From positions 1 to 41,078 of the forward strand of contig JAEEQL010000010.1 in the NCBI GenBank assembly GCA_016285265.1: DNA of 41,078 nt, written 5' to 3'. A program made the translations under genes and the position numbers. Origin of the DNA: Lachnospiraceae bacterium. Lineage in GTDB: Bacteria; Bacillota; Clostridia; Lachnospirales; Lachnospiraceae. Below are positions 25,180 through 33,371 of this stretch, piece by piece. The notes beneath the pieces are model-generated. The model was not told the DNA's origin, searched no databases, and saw only the letters and a program-made list of their open reading frames with translations. Each line of letters opens with the position of its first letter. The stretch's first letter is position 1.

Positions 25180-25890
25180 ATGTCACTTGAATCGAGCCTG
25201 AGAACCAATTCCTATCCGGGAAGAGGAATAATCGTAGGAGAAAGCGCCAACGGAAAGTATGCCGTATGTGCTTACTTCATTATGGGAAGAAGCGTCAACA
25301 GCAGAAACCGTATCTTTGTTGAGGTTCCCGAGGATAACGGAATAGAGACCAGACCCTATGATGAGAAGAAGCTCGGTGATCCCAGCCTCATCATTTATCA
25401 TCCCGTAAGAGTTGACGGACACACCACCATCGTTACAAACGGCGACCAGACCGATACAATCAGAAACGGACTCGACAAGGGCTTCACCTTTGAGCAGTCG
25501 CTCAGAAGCCGTACCTTCGAGCCCGATGCTCCCAACTACACACCCAGGATCTCCGCAGTGCTTAACGTACACGGCGGAAAGTTCGATTACCAGATGTCCA
25601 TCATCAGAAGCGAGGACGGTACCGAGGACAGGCCCATCCACTGCACCTATTCCTACGGAAAGCCCAAGGCAGGCGAGGGACATTTCATCCACACCTATAA
25701 GCATGACGGCGATCCCCTTCCCAGCTTTACCGGGGAGCCCGAATTCGTCAAGATCTCCGATGACATCGACGACTTCGCACTTATCATCTGGGATTCGCTC
25801 AACCGTGACAACAGAGTCTCCCTCTTCGTCAGATACATTGACATCGCGACCGGCATCGCTGAGAGCCGCATCATCAATGCAAATAAATAA
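25180..25890 (+). CDS. purO: PurO-type IMP cyclohydrolase
   Basis: 236 residues; ATG after a full AGGAGG. It closes the ring of FAICAR to give IMP, the last step of de novo purine synthesis. The opening NSYPGRGIIVGESANGKYAVCAYFIMGRSVNSRNRIF is the hallmark of the archaeal-type IMP cyclohydrolase family (PF07826), which also occurs in clostridia; other matching segments are DPSLIIYHPVR, TNGDQTDTI and the ANYTPRISAV-type PNYTPRISAVLN. The assignment is supported by the window's PurH, which lacks its own cyclohydrolase domain. It lies 14 bases after the c-di-GMP enzyme, so the two are probably cotranscribed, and a terminator-like hairpin follows. Confidence 0.88.
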   Translation: MSLESSLRTNSYPGRGIIVGESANGKYAVCAYFIMGRSVNSRNRIFVEVPEDNGIETRPYDEKKLGDPSLIIYHPVRVDGHTTIVTNGDQTDTIRNGLDKGFTFEQSLRSRTFEPDAPNYTPRISAVLNVHGGKFDYQMSIIRSEDGTEDRPIHCTYSYGKPKAGEGHFIHTYKHDGDPLPSFTGEPEFVKISDDIDDFALIIWDSLNRDNRVSLFVRYIDIATGIAESRIINANK

Positions 25891-25916
25891 TGATCATCGA
25901 ATGGATTCGGACAGTG

Positions 25917-25950
25917 CGCTCCGGTACATATAAGTATCGGAGCGTATTTT
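25917..25950 (+). terminator. Terminator after purO
   Basis: Stem CGCTCCG (25917-25923) / CGGAGCG (25938-25944), extended by G-T and three more pairs around a six-base AT loop, followed by TATTTTA. The T-tract is interrupted, so efficiency may be moderate. Confidence 0.65.
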
Positions 25951-25988
25951 ATGATTTGCCTCTTAACAACACTTAACAGAGTTAAAAA

Positions 25989-26597
25989 ATGAGTAATTCG
26001 AATAACGGATCTGTAATCAAAAAAGTTTTAGTCATAGGTATCATTCTGGTATTTCTGGTTGCGGTTGCTTATACCTCGATCAGCGATATTTTGCACAGAG
26101 ATCAGAAACAGATCGAAGTTGTCTGGGCAAAAGAAGTTCTTACCGTCAGAAATACGATCATGGGACTGATCCCTACCGGAAAAGACCACTATTATGTCGG
26201 AATGGATTCAAGAGGAAATTGCTGCCTGATCCGCGCAGGAAAAGGCTGGCTTGACAGTAATTTTGCTGCTGACGGGTTTGCACTTGAAGGCAGTGTTACC
26301 GTCACGGGACCGCTCCGGGATGTTAAGAATGACCTTGGAAGGGCTCTTGCCGATCAGCTTTCGCCGGCAGGTACATCTTTTCCCGACGGATACCTGAAAT
26401 ATATATACGCCGGATATAAGGTGGAAGCCGGAATAAAACTGGGTTTTCTTGCCGGATTATTATTGTCCGTCCTTCTTATCTTCCTCACGGCAAAGGGATT
26501 GATGCCTCAAAGCGGATTTGTCGGGAAATTGCGTAATTATCTCATTCTGGCGACGATCCTGCTGATGCTCGCGATTCTTTACAGATACAGATTTTAG
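25989..26597 (+). CDS. Hypothetical membrane protein
   Basis: 202 residues with one N-terminal helix (KVLVIGIILVFLVAVAYTSI), a central extracellular part of about 110 residues (VVWAKEVLTVRNTIMGLIPTGKDHYYVGMDSRGN), and two C-terminal helices (GFLAGLLLSVLLIFLTAKGL, NYLILATILLMLAILYRY). There is no good ribosome site before ATG 25989 (AGAGTTAAAAA), so translation may be weak or the start misplaced. Its stop codon TAG forms part of the next gene's AGGAG site, which implies a two-gene unit. Codon use is less biased than in the neighbouring enzymes. No family recognised. Confidence 0.6.
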   Translation: MSNSNNGSVIKKVLVIGIILVFLVAVAYTSISDILHRDQKQIEVVWAKEVLTVRNTIMGLIPTGKDHYYVGMDSRGNCCLIRAGKGWLDSNFAADGFALEGSVTVTGPLRDVKNDLGRALADQLSPAGTSFPDGYLKYIYAGYKVEAGIKLGFLAGLLLSVLLIFLTAKGLMPQSGFVGKLRNYLILATILLMLAILYRYRF

Positions 26598-26606
26598 GAG
26601 CGATAT

Positions 26607-27110
26607 ATGAACAGACCGGGAATATGCCCGAATTGCGGTAAGGATCTGGGACTTTTTCTTCGGAGAGATTTGTACGGTTCGCCTTTCAGGACCTGTCCAA
26701 AATGCAAAAAGGAATACGTTGACAGAAGATATAAGGAACTTGCGATACTGCCCGACGGGATCGACGGTGAAATGTCATATATCCCTGCCGTCATTTTTCT
26801 GGTTGTTGCTGTAATCTTCGTGATAAGGGGTGTGACAATCGGAAATTATGATTATATAAACGGCAGTCCTGTTACTCTTTCCGACCAGATTATTTGGTAT
26901 GCCATCGGTGGTATATTGTTTATATTGGCGGCATATGAGTTTATCGTGATTAAATTCGGTATCAAGAAAAAGAAGTTGATGCGGGAGTATGGGTCAAGTG
27001 TTTTCCGTCTGTGCGACATCAATTATGCCCGAAAGCTCAGTGCCAACGGATTCAATGTGCCGGATAAATATCTGAATCCCACGGGAAGGGATTCCTGTGG
27101 CAGGCTGTAA
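26607..27110 (+). CDS. Small zinc-ribbon membrane protein
   Basis: 167 residues; ATG after TAGGAGCG, with nine bases between the preceding stop and this start. The N-terminus holds a zinc ribbon with widely spaced pairs (CPNCG at 7-11, CPKCK at 30-34). Two hydrophobic segments follow (YIPAVIFLVVAVIFVIRGV and IIWYAIGGILFILAAYEFIVI), then a basic cytoplasmic tail (KKKKLMREYG). The function is unknown. It pairs with the preceding membrane protein and the unit ends at a strong terminator (27125-27156). It is the third zinc-ribbon membrane protein in the window, but it differs in layout from those at 8550 and 15130. Confidence 0.65.
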   Translation: MNRPGICPNCGKDLGLFLRRDLYGSPFRTCPKCKKEYVDRRYKELAILPDGIDGEMSYIPAVIFLVVAVIFVIRGVTIGNYDYINGSPVTLSDQIIWYAIGGILFILAAYEFIVIKFGIKKKKLMREYGSSVFRLCDINYARKLSANGFNVPDKYLNPTGRDSCGRL

Positions 27111-27124
27111 AACTATTAAGTGTC

Positions 27125-27156
27125 ACCTTGGTCTTGATATGAGGCCAAGGTTTTTT
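27125..27156 (+). terminator. Intrinsic terminator
   Basis: Stem ACCTTGG (27125-27131) / CCAAGGT (27145-27151), extended inward by up to four weaker pairs, with six T residues at 27151-27156. Confidence 0.85.
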
Positions 27157-27348
27157 ATGGATTTCTTTTTTCGGAAGTGTTTTTATCCTTTCACGGGAAT
27201 TCTGGAATGATAAGACAGATTCGACATAATTCCGCCCGTACTTTATCTGTGTGACATCACTGTGCAGGCTCCGTGGTGATCATTTGATTTTCCTGCTTCA
27301 TTGCCGCAAGTCCGGCATTATCAACGATATTATCGATTGGTGGTTGAA

Positions 27349-27441
27349 ATGGGCAGCCTGCAAGAATACTCGTCAGATAACCTGAGGCTGACACGAGACG
27401 AATACATTGAAAAAAGGGAAAGGATGAATCAGGCATGCTGA
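27349..27441 (+). CDS. Possible tiny ORF (30 aa) upstream of a small membrane peptide
   Basis: ATG 27349 follows GGTGG by five bases. The predicted peptide is charged and soluble (RLTRDEYIEKRERMNQAC at its end). Its stop TGA overlaps the next frame's ATG (ATGCTGA), a typical translational-coupling arrangement. It could equally be a fragment of a decayed gene. Confidence 0.3.
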   Translation: MGSLQEYSSDNLRLTRDEYIEKRERMNQAC

Positions 27442-27560
27442 GTAAAAAAACAATCATTTTTATCTCAATCTTAATACTTGTATTAGTTATGCTTGGAGCG
27501 ATAGCTATCTGCAAACGAGCAGAAGACTTTATAGCGTATATAATACGGATTTTACCGTGA
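27435..27560 (+). CDS. Possible 41-aa single-helix membrane peptide
   Basis: The frame starts MLSKKTIIFISILI, has one continuous hydrophobic segment of about 20 residues after two lysines, and ends with a short mixed tail (CKRAEDFIAYIIRILP). The start overlaps the stop of the preceding 30-codon frame. Short, membrane-spanning and AT-rich (unlike the neighbouring enzymes), it resembles small membrane peptides in general, but matches no family I know. GAAAGG lies about eight bases upstream of the start. Confidence 0.35.
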   Translation: MLSKKTIIFISILILVLVMLGAIAICKRAEDFIAYIIRILP

Positions 27561-27647
27561 CTATTTGCGCAATAATGGCGGATTTTATATTGATAGTCTA
27601 ATTTCGCATTAATTAAGAAATGACGGATTACACGCAGGGGGATGATA

Positions 27648-27656
27648 TGTTATAAT
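27648..27656 (+). promoter_or_regulatory. purH promoter (extended -10)
   Basis: TGTTATAAT: a perfect TATAAT (27651-27656) with the extended TG. The -35 position (27628-27633, TTACAC) is poor. It gives a leader of about 57 bases before purH. Confidence 0.6.
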
Positions 27657-27693
27657 CACTATTTGTAATACTGTATTATTTTCACAGAAAGGA

Positions 27694-27708
27694 CGCCTTT
27701 TTAAGGCG
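27694..27708 (+). promoter_or_regulatory. Leader hairpin covering the purH ribosome site
   Basis: CGCCTT-TTT-AAGGCG forms a six-bp hairpin whose right arm (AAGGCG) is the only Shine-Dalgarno-like sequence before the purH ATG (27720). A four-codon minigene, ATG AAA GAA TGA, starts at 27712 and overlaps the purH start in another frame. Confidence 0.35.
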
Positions 27709-27719
27709 AGTATGAAAGA

Positions 27720-28898
27720 ATGAGCGAGATTCAGCTTAAGTACGGATGTAACCCCAATCAGAAGCCTTCAAGGATCTTTATGGAGGACGGAAGTGACCTC
27801 CCCGTTACCGTATTGAACGGTAAGCCCGGATATATCAACTTCCTCGATGCATTTAACGGATGGCAGCTTGTCAAGGAATTGAAGCAGGCAACCGGCCTTC
27901 CCGCAGCAACCTCCTTCAAGCACGTATCCCCCGCAGGTGCGGCTATCGGCCGTCCCCTTTCCGATACTCTCAGGAAGATCTACTGGGTCGATGAGAAGGC
28001 TGAGCTCAGCCCCCTTGCATGTGCGTACGCAAGAGCAAGAGGCGCGGACAGAATGAGCTCCTTCGGCGACTTCATCGCTCTTTCCGATATATGTGATGTC
28101 AGCACCGCAATGCTGATCAAGCCCGAGGTTTCCGACGGCATCATCGCTCCCGGCTATGAGCCCGAGGCACTTGAGATACTCAAGGGCAAGAAGAGCGGCA
28201 ACTACAACATCATTCAGATCGATGAGAATTATAAGCCCGCCGAGATCGAGAAGAAGCAGGTTTACGGCATCACCTTCGAGCAGGGCAGAAATGAGCTCAA
28301 TGCCGATGAGGTCCTTCCCGGAAATATTGTTACAAAGAATAAGGATATCCCTGCGGATGTTCTTGCCGATATGAAGGTTTCACTCATCGTTCTTAAGTAT
28401 ACCCAGTCAAATTCCGTGTGTTATGTAAAGGACGGACAGGCTATCGGTATCGGCGCAGGCCAGCAGTCCAGGATCCACTGCACCAGGCTAGCCGGAAGCA
28501 AGGCTGACAACTGGTTCCTTCGCCAGAGCCCCCAGGTCCTCGGTCTCAAGTTCCTCGACACCATCAAGAGAGCTGACCGTGACAATGCTATCGACCTCTA
28601 CATCGGCGATGAGTATGAGGATGTTCTTGCCGAGGGTACCTGGCAGACCATCTTCGCTGAGAAGCCTCCCGTATTTACAAGAGAGGAAAAGAAGGCATGG
28701 CTTGCTAAAAATACAGATGTTATTTGTGGCTCCGATGCATTCTTCCCCTTCGCTGACAATGTCGAGAGAGCTCGTAAGAGCGGTGTAAAGTACATCGCAC
28801 AGCCCGGCGGATCCAAGAGGGACGATGTGGTCATCGAGGCATGCGACAAGTACGATATGGTCATGTGCTTCACCGGAATCAGACTTTTCCATCATTAA
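27720..28898 (+). CDS. purH: AICAR formyltransferase (PurH without cyclohydrolase domain)
   Basis: 392 residues. It transfers a formyl group from 10-formyl-THF to AICAR, giving FAICAR. The sequence starts almost directly with the transformylase domain (LKYGCNPNQKPSRI) and holds the catalytic Lys-His motif SFKHVSPAGAAIG near residue 66, SQRFA-type middle segments (GIGAGQQSRIHCTRLAG) and a terminal QPGGSKRDDVVIEACDKY. Bifunctional PurH is about 510-530 residues, so the roughly 200-residue N-terminal IMP cyclohydrolase domain is absent; PurO at 25180 supplies that step. It has its own extended -10 promoter and is followed by glnS after 68 bases with no terminator. Confidence 0.93.
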   Translation: MSEIQLKYGCNPNQKPSRIFMEDGSDLPVTVLNGKPGYINFLDAFNGWQLVKELKQATGLPAATSFKHVSPAGAAIGRPLSDTLRKIYWVDEKAELSPLACAYARARGADRMSSFGDFIALSDICDVSTAMLIKPEVSDGIIAPGYEPEALEILKGKKSGNYNIIQIDENYKPAEIEKKQVYGITFEQGRNELNADEVLPGNIVTKNKDIPADVLADMKVSLIVLKYTQSNSVCYVKDGQAIGIGAGQQSRIHCTRLAGSKADNWFLRQSPQVLGLKFLDTIKRADRDNAIDLYIGDEYEDVLAEGTWQTIFAEKPPVFTREEKKAWLAKNTDVICGSDAFFPFADNVERARKSGVKYIAQPGGSKRDDVVIEACDKYDMVMCFTGIRLFHH

Positions 28899-28966
28899 AT
28901 AACGTGCGACAGTTAATACTGATATGCATTAGCTGCCTGTCAAGATAAAATATCAGGAGTTATAAA

Positions 28967-30640
28967 ATGGCAGAAACCGAAGAACGTTCCAAGCATTTTA
29001 TAGAAAATGAGATTGACAACGACCTTGCCACGGGAAGGTTTGATCATGTTATGACCAGATTCCCTCCCGAACCCAACGGTTATCTCCATATAGGCCATGC
29101 CAAGAGCATAATCCTTAATTCGGGAATGGCTCAGGAGTACGGCGGCAAGTTTAACCTCAGATTTGATGATACCAATCCCACCAAGGAAAAGACCGAGTTC
29201 GTCGATTCCATTAAGGCGGATGTAATGTGGCTGGGTGCCGACTTTGAGGACAGGCTTTTCTTTGCATCCGATTATTTCGATCAGATGTATGAAGGTGCTG
29301 TCAAGCTCATCAAGAAGGGCAAGGCTTATGTTTCCGACCTGACCGCGGATGAAGTCAGGGAATACAGGGGAACCTTCGAGCAGCCCGGCAAGGACGATCC
29401 CGGAAGGAACAGATCCGTTGAGGAAAATCTCGCTCTCTTTGAGGAGATGAAGGAAGGCAAGTATGCCGACGGTGAGAAGACCCTCAGGGCCAGGATCGAT
29501 ATGGCATCTCCCAACATTAATATGAGAGATCCCGTCATCTACCGTGTAGCGCATATGACCCATCACAGAACGGGTGACAAGTGGTGCATCTATCCCATGT
29601 ACGATTTCGCACATCCCATCGAGGATGCCGTCGAGGGGATCACCCACTCGCTCTGCACACTTGAATTCGAAGATCACAGACCTCTTTATGACTGGGTAGT
29701 AAAGGAACTCGAATATCCCAATCCTCCCAGACAGATCGAGTTTGCGAAGATGTATCTCACCAATGTCGTTACCGGCAAGAGATATATCAAGAAGCTCGTT
29801 GAAAACGGCACCGTGGACGGATGGGACGATCCGAGGCTTGTTTCCATCGCAGCGCTTAAGAGAAGGGGCTTTACTCCTTCTTCCATCAGAAAGTTCGTAG
29901 AGCTCTGCGGTATCTCCAAGTCGCAGGCATCCGCGGACTACGCCGCTCTTGAATATTGCATCAGAGAGGACCTTAAGCCTGTCGCTAAGCGTTACATGGC
30001 TGTTCTCGACCCCATAAAGCTCGTGATAGACAACTATCCCGAGGGACAGACCGAAATGGTAACCGCTTCCAACAATCCCGAGAACGAAGAACTCGGATCA
30101 AGGCAGGTTCCTTTTGAGAGAGAGCTTTACATCGAAAGAGACGACTTTATGGAAGAGCCTCCCAAGAAGTATTTCAGGCTTTTCCCCGGAAACGAAGTCA
30201 GACTCATGAACGCATACTATGTGACCGCCGTATCCTGTGAAAAGGATGCTGACGGCAAGGTGACAGTTGTGCACTGCACCTACGATCCCGCTACCAAGGG
30301 AGGCACCTCCGAGGACGGACGCAAAGTAAAGGGTACCATCCACTGGGTTCCCGCATCGAGTGCCATAACCGCACAGGTAAGACTTTACGAGAACCTTGTC
30401 GATGAGGAGAAGGGCGTATATGACGAGAACGGTAACGTCAACCTCAACCCCAATTCCCTTACCGTATGCGATAACTGCAAGCTTGAGCCCGCATTTGCAG
30501 GGGCACAGGCTTTCGACAGATTCCAGTTCGTAAGAAACGGCTTCTTCGTCGTCGATTGCAAGGATTCAACCGATGACAGGCTTGTCTTCAACCGTATAGT
30601 GGGACTCAAGAGTTCATTCACTCTTCCCGCATCCAACTGA
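28967..30640 (+). CDS. glnS: Glutaminyl-tRNA synthetase
   Basis: 557 residues; ATG after AGGAG. It charges tRNA-Gln with glutamine in the cytoplasm. The sequence shows [18 protein letters not shown] (the HIGH motif in the GlnRS form), [35 protein letters not shown], and the C-terminal beta-barrel region [30 protein letters not shown] and [12 protein letters not shown], all matching bacterial GlnRS rather than GluRS. The KMSKS-type loop, VMSKRKL in E. coli, here reads [11 protein letters not shown], so the Ser before the Lys is Gly. Length is typical (about 550). GlnRS is not universal in Firmicutes, many of which use GatCAB. It is likely cotranscribed with purH and the two genes after it. Confidence 0.95.
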   Translation: MAETEERSKHFIENEIDNDLATGRFDHVMTRFPPEPNGYLHIGHAKSIILNSGMAQEYGGKFNLRFDDTNPTKEKTEFVDSIKADVMWLGADFEDRLFFASDYFDQMYEGAVKLIKKGKAYVSDLTADEVREYRGTFEQPGKDDPGRNRSVEENLALFEEMKEGKYADGEKTLRARIDMASPNINMRDPVIYRVAHMTHHRTGDKWCIYPMYDFAHPIEDAVEGITHSLCTLEFEDHRPLYDWVVKELEYPNPPRQIEFAKMYLTNVVTGKRYIKKLVENGTVDGWDDPRLVSIAALKRRGFTPSSIRKFVELCGISKSQASADYAALEYCIREDLKPVAKRYMAVLDPIKLVIDNYPEGQTEMVTASNNPENEELGSRQVPFERELYIERDDFMEEPPKKYFRLFPGNEVRLMNAYYVTAVSCEKDADGKVTVVHCTYDPATKGGTSEDGRKVKGTIHWVPASSAITAQVRLYENLVDEEKGVYDENGNVNLNPNSLTVCDNCKLEPAFAGAQAFDRFQFVRNGFFVVDCKDSTDDRLVFNRIVGLKSSFTLPASN

Positions 30641-30664
30641 TCATATTAGTTTTTGGAGGATATT

Positions 30665-31519
30665 ATGGCCGGTCTTTTATCAGGGCTTGAAAGCCTTGGT
30701 CTCGGAAAACTTGAGAATGTAGATATCTACGAAAAAGAAAAAAAGGACGAAAAGGCTGCGGCAGAAGCTAATGTCCATAAGGAGCCGGAGTTTGTCGAAA
30801 CGGATTTCATTTACGACAAGAGCTTCAAATGCCCCGTATGCGACCAGCCTTTCAGTGCCAAGATAATGAAAACCGGAAAGGCCAAGCTTAAGAAGACTGA
30901 CTTTGATCTTCGCCCCATTTATGAAGGCTTTGCAGCCGAGAAGTATGATGTCCTCCTTTGTCCCACCTGCGGATATGCTGCCCTCGGAAGATACTTCACA
31001 ACACTTCTTCCTACTCAGGTCAAGATGATCAAGGAGCAGATCAGCAGCAATGTCGTACTTACAAAATACGATGATGAGACCTATTCCTTTGAGCAGGCTC
31101 TCGAGCGTTACAAGCTCGCACTTGCATGTGCGGTTGTAAAGAGGAGCAAGGCAAGCGAGAAAGCGTATGTGTGCCTCAGAATGGCATGGCTCCTCAGAAG
31201 CTACGGAGAATTCCTGGCGACTCAGGAGGGCGATAACAAGGCTATGATCGAGTCACTCAAGGCTCAGGAGAATGATTACGAGGAGAATGCTTACAAGGGA
31301 TTTCTGGAAGCAAGAACCTCCGAGAGTTCACCGATTGCCGGAATGGATTCCACCACACTGGATTACCTGCTCGCACAGCTTTCATTTCACCTGAAGGATT
31401 ACACTACCTGCAGCAGGATGGTATCCGGCATTCTTACTTCGCCCGCAGCAAATGCGAGGATCAAGGATAAGGTCAGAGATCTTAAGGAGCAGCTTTCTGC
31501 GGTAAAAGACCGGAATTAA
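30665..31519 (+). CDS. DUF2225 family zinc-binding protein
   Basis: 284 residues from ATG 30665, five bases after GGAGG (30655-30659); an in-frame TTG lies inside that site. A pair of Cys motifs, CPVCDQPF near residue 58 and CPTCGYAALGRYF near 100, forms a zinc-binding unit, followed by helical repeats with a TPR-like look (ALERYKLALACAVVKRSKASEKAYVCLRMAWLLR). This order matches DUF2225 (PF09986), common in Clostridia and of unknown function. It lies 24 bases after glnS and 62 bases before the EAL gene, without a terminator, so it sits inside the purH-glnS-EAL transcript. Probably cytoplasmic. Confidence 0.82.
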   Translation: MAGLLSGLESLGLGKLENVDIYEKEKKDEKAAAEANVHKEPEFVETDFIYDKSFKCPVCDQPFSAKIMKTGKAKLKKTDFDLRPIYEGFAAEKYDVLLCPTCGYAALGRYFTTLLPTQVKMIKEQISSNVVLTKYDDETYSFEQALERYKLALACAVVKRSKASEKAYVCLRMAWLLRSYGEFLATQEGDNKAMIESLKAQENDYEENAYKGFLEARTSESSPIAGMDSTTLDYLLAQLSFHLKDYTTCSRMVSGILTSPAANARIKDKVRDLKEQLSAVKDRN

Positions 31520-31581
31520 AAGCTGCCACGTTCAAAAGTAAATAATGTGATCGATACTGCATATAATGAGGGGAGAGATTT

Positions 31582-33312
31582 ATGGCAGAAGATTATATCG
31601 TCACGAAATCAGGCGGAATCATACCTACAGGACTGCCCGGAGGCTTTTTCATTTACGAGGCCGAAGGAGAGGAGAGCATTCTTTATGCCGAGCCGAATGT
31701 CATCAGACTTTACGGCTGTGATTCTTTTGAGGAATTTTACGAGCATGTCGGAGGATCATTCAAGGGAATGGTACATCCGGACGATGTTCACAAGGTCCAG
31801 AATCAGATAGTCGCACAGACTACGGCTTCCGACAAAAAACACGATTATGTAAGATACCGTATTTTACCCAAGAACGGAAAGGAGAAATATGTCGAGGATT
31901 TCGGACATCTCCTTCACTGGCGTAACGGTAAGAGTTTCTTCTATGTCTTTATCGTAGACGTAGATCAGAACGAATTTTTCAACAAAAACCGTAATTCCTT
32001 TGCCGAGGCCGAACTTCTCAGCGCTCACCAGGATACGGATCCCTTAACGGGACTTTTCAATATGTCATTCTTCTATCAGCAGGTTACGGCAGAACTCAGT
32101 TCTTTAGTACCCTGGAAGGGAGATCTGGCATTCATTCATTTCGATATTCCCAATTTCAAGCTATATAACGAAAGATACGGCTTCAATGCAGGAGACAACC
32201 TGCTCTGCGACTTTAGCAGGGCCATTGTCAGTGCGTTCAAGAGCAGTATTGTTTCGAGGTTTTCCGATGACCATTTCGTCGTCTTTTCCAAGGATTCCAG
32301 GGAAGATGTTCTTAAGCTGGTCGAGAAGGTCTACAAGACCATGCTCAGCTCGGATGACCCCACAGCGAGGGTCCGCATAAAGGCCGGAATATACTTCCCC
32401 GAAGACAGGCGTCCCGAGGTCGGTCTTTCCTGTGACCATGCAAGGCTTGCCTGCAACAGCATAAAGAGCAGGCACGATTACTATTATTACATTTATGACG
32501 AGGCGATCAGGGAGAAGCTCAGAAGGCAGCAGTACGTTGTGGACCATGTCGAGGAAGCTGTCGCAAAGGAATACATAAAGGTCTTCTATCAGCCTGTCAT
32601 AAGGCTTGAAAGCGGCATGATCTGCGGATATGAGGCGCTTGTACGCTGGATAGATCCCGTTATCGGTTTCCTTTCACCCGGAGATTTCATAGAGACACTC
32701 GAGCAGTTCCATCTCATCCATCTGGTTGACAGATTTGTGATCAGGAAGGTCTGCGAGGATATAAAGAACCTGAAGGAAGACGGAGAAGATGTTGTTCCCG
32801 TGTCGATCAATATCTCCAGGCTTGATTTCGAACTCTGCGATATATTCGGAATTCTTGAAGCTACGAGAAAGGAGTACGATGTACCGCGAAGCATGCTGGA
32901 TATTGAGATCACCGAGAGTGCTCTCAATGACAATGTAAAATACATCAGTCACGAATGCGATAAGATGCGTACCAAGGGATACAGTCTGTGGCTGGATGAT
33001 TTCGGAAGCGGGTATTCATCCCTTAATACGATCGCGGAGTATGATTTTGATGTTCTTAAGCTGGATATGATATTCCTGCGTTCGTTTGATACCAATCCCA
33101 AGACGGGACAGCTCATGAGCTATATCATCAAGGGAGCGGCCGGACTGGGGCTGGAAACCCTGTGCGAGGGTGTTGAGACGGAGGAACAGTACAGGTTCCT
33201 GGCTGAGACGGGCTGTAACAGAGCCCAGGGTTATTATTTCGGAAAGCCGATGCCCATGGAAGAGACCAGGGCGTTTACAAGGGAAAAGGGTCTTGTCTGG
33301 GAAAAGTACTGA
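31582..33312 (+). CDS. PAS - degenerate GGDEF - EAL c-di-GMP phosphodiesterase
   Basis: 576 residues; ATG after GAGGGGAG. A PAS-like domain covers about 20-130 (GFFIYEAEGEESILYAEPNVIRL). The GGDEF-like domain at about 150-310 keeps the DPLTGLFN entry but its catalytic loop reads SDDHF near residue 228, so cyclase activity should be lost. The EAL domain at about 325-565 keeps YEALVRW near 350, INISRLDF, DIEITES, LDDFGSGYSSLN near 471 and CEGVETEEQ, so phosphodiesterase activity is predicted. The dead GGDEF may bind GTP as a regulator, as known for some such proteins. No membrane segment. It ends at the bidirectional terminator. Confidence 0.9.
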   Translation: MAEDYIVTKSGGIIPTGLPGGFFIYEAEGEESILYAEPNVIRLYGCDSFEEFYEHVGGSFKGMVHPDDVHKVQNQIVAQTTASDKKHDYVRYRILPKNGKEKYVEDFGHLLHWRNGKSFFYVFIVDVDQNEFFNKNRNSFAEAELLSAHQDTDPLTGLFNMSFFYQQVTAELSSLVPWKGDLAFIHFDIPNFKLYNERYGFNAGDNLLCDFSRAIVSAFKSSIVSRFSDDHFVVFSKDSREDVLKLVEKVYKTMLSSDDPTARVRIKAGIYFPEDRRPEVGLSCDHARLACNSIKSRHDYYYYIYDEAIREKLRRQQYVVDHVEEAVAKEYIKVFYQPVIRLESGMICGYEALVRWIDPVIGFLSPGDFIETLEQFHLIHLVDRFVIRKVCEDIKNLKEDGEDVVPVSINISRLDFELCDIFGILEATRKEYDVPRSMLDIEITESALNDNVKYISHECDKMRTKGYSLWLDDFGSGYSSLNTIAEYDFDVLKLDMIFLRSFDTNPKTGQLMSYIIKGAAGLGLETLCEGVETEEQYRFLAETGCNRAQGYYFGKPMPMEETRAFTREKGLVWEKY

Positions 33313-33327
33313 TGGAATAAACAAGAA

Positions 33328-33357
33328 AAAGGGGATAGCCGGAAGGCTATCCCCTTT
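33328..33357. terminator. Bidirectional terminator between convergent genes
   Basis: A 13-bp stem AAAGGGGATAGCC (33328-33340) / GGCTATCCCCTTT (33345-33357) with a GGAA tetraloop. The minus-strand side runs into a five-T tract, the plus side into TTTAAT, so it can stop both the EAL gene and the leftward YtxH-like gene. Confidence 0.9.
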
Positions 33358-33371
33358 AATGTGCGTCTGAT

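Larger units (their letters stand above)
27157..27719. other. Gene-poor stretch before purH
   Basis: About 560 bases with no normal-sized gene. It holds two tiny overlapping reading frames with plausible ribosome sites (27349-27560, listed separately), the purH promoter (27648-27656) and a short leader hairpin (27694-27708). The left part (27157-27348) shows only a loose inverted repeat (GGAATT near 27195, AATTCC near 27229). An 85-codon leftward frame at 27257-27514 lacks a good ribosome site and is probably chance. A decayed gene is possible but no family is recognisable. Confidence 0.5.

Noticed and set aside
27257-27514. An 85-codon leftward frame in the gap before purH
   Set aside because: It has no ribosome site, lies opposite two better-supported small frames and resembles nothing known.
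28899-28966. A T-box or other aminoacylation-sensing leader for glnS
   Set aside because: The gap is only 68 bases and lacks the T-box sequence and a terminator.
31562-31567. A perfect TATAAT before the PAS-EAL gene
   Set aside because: Transcription would begin inside the ribosome binding site, and there is no -35 at the right distance.
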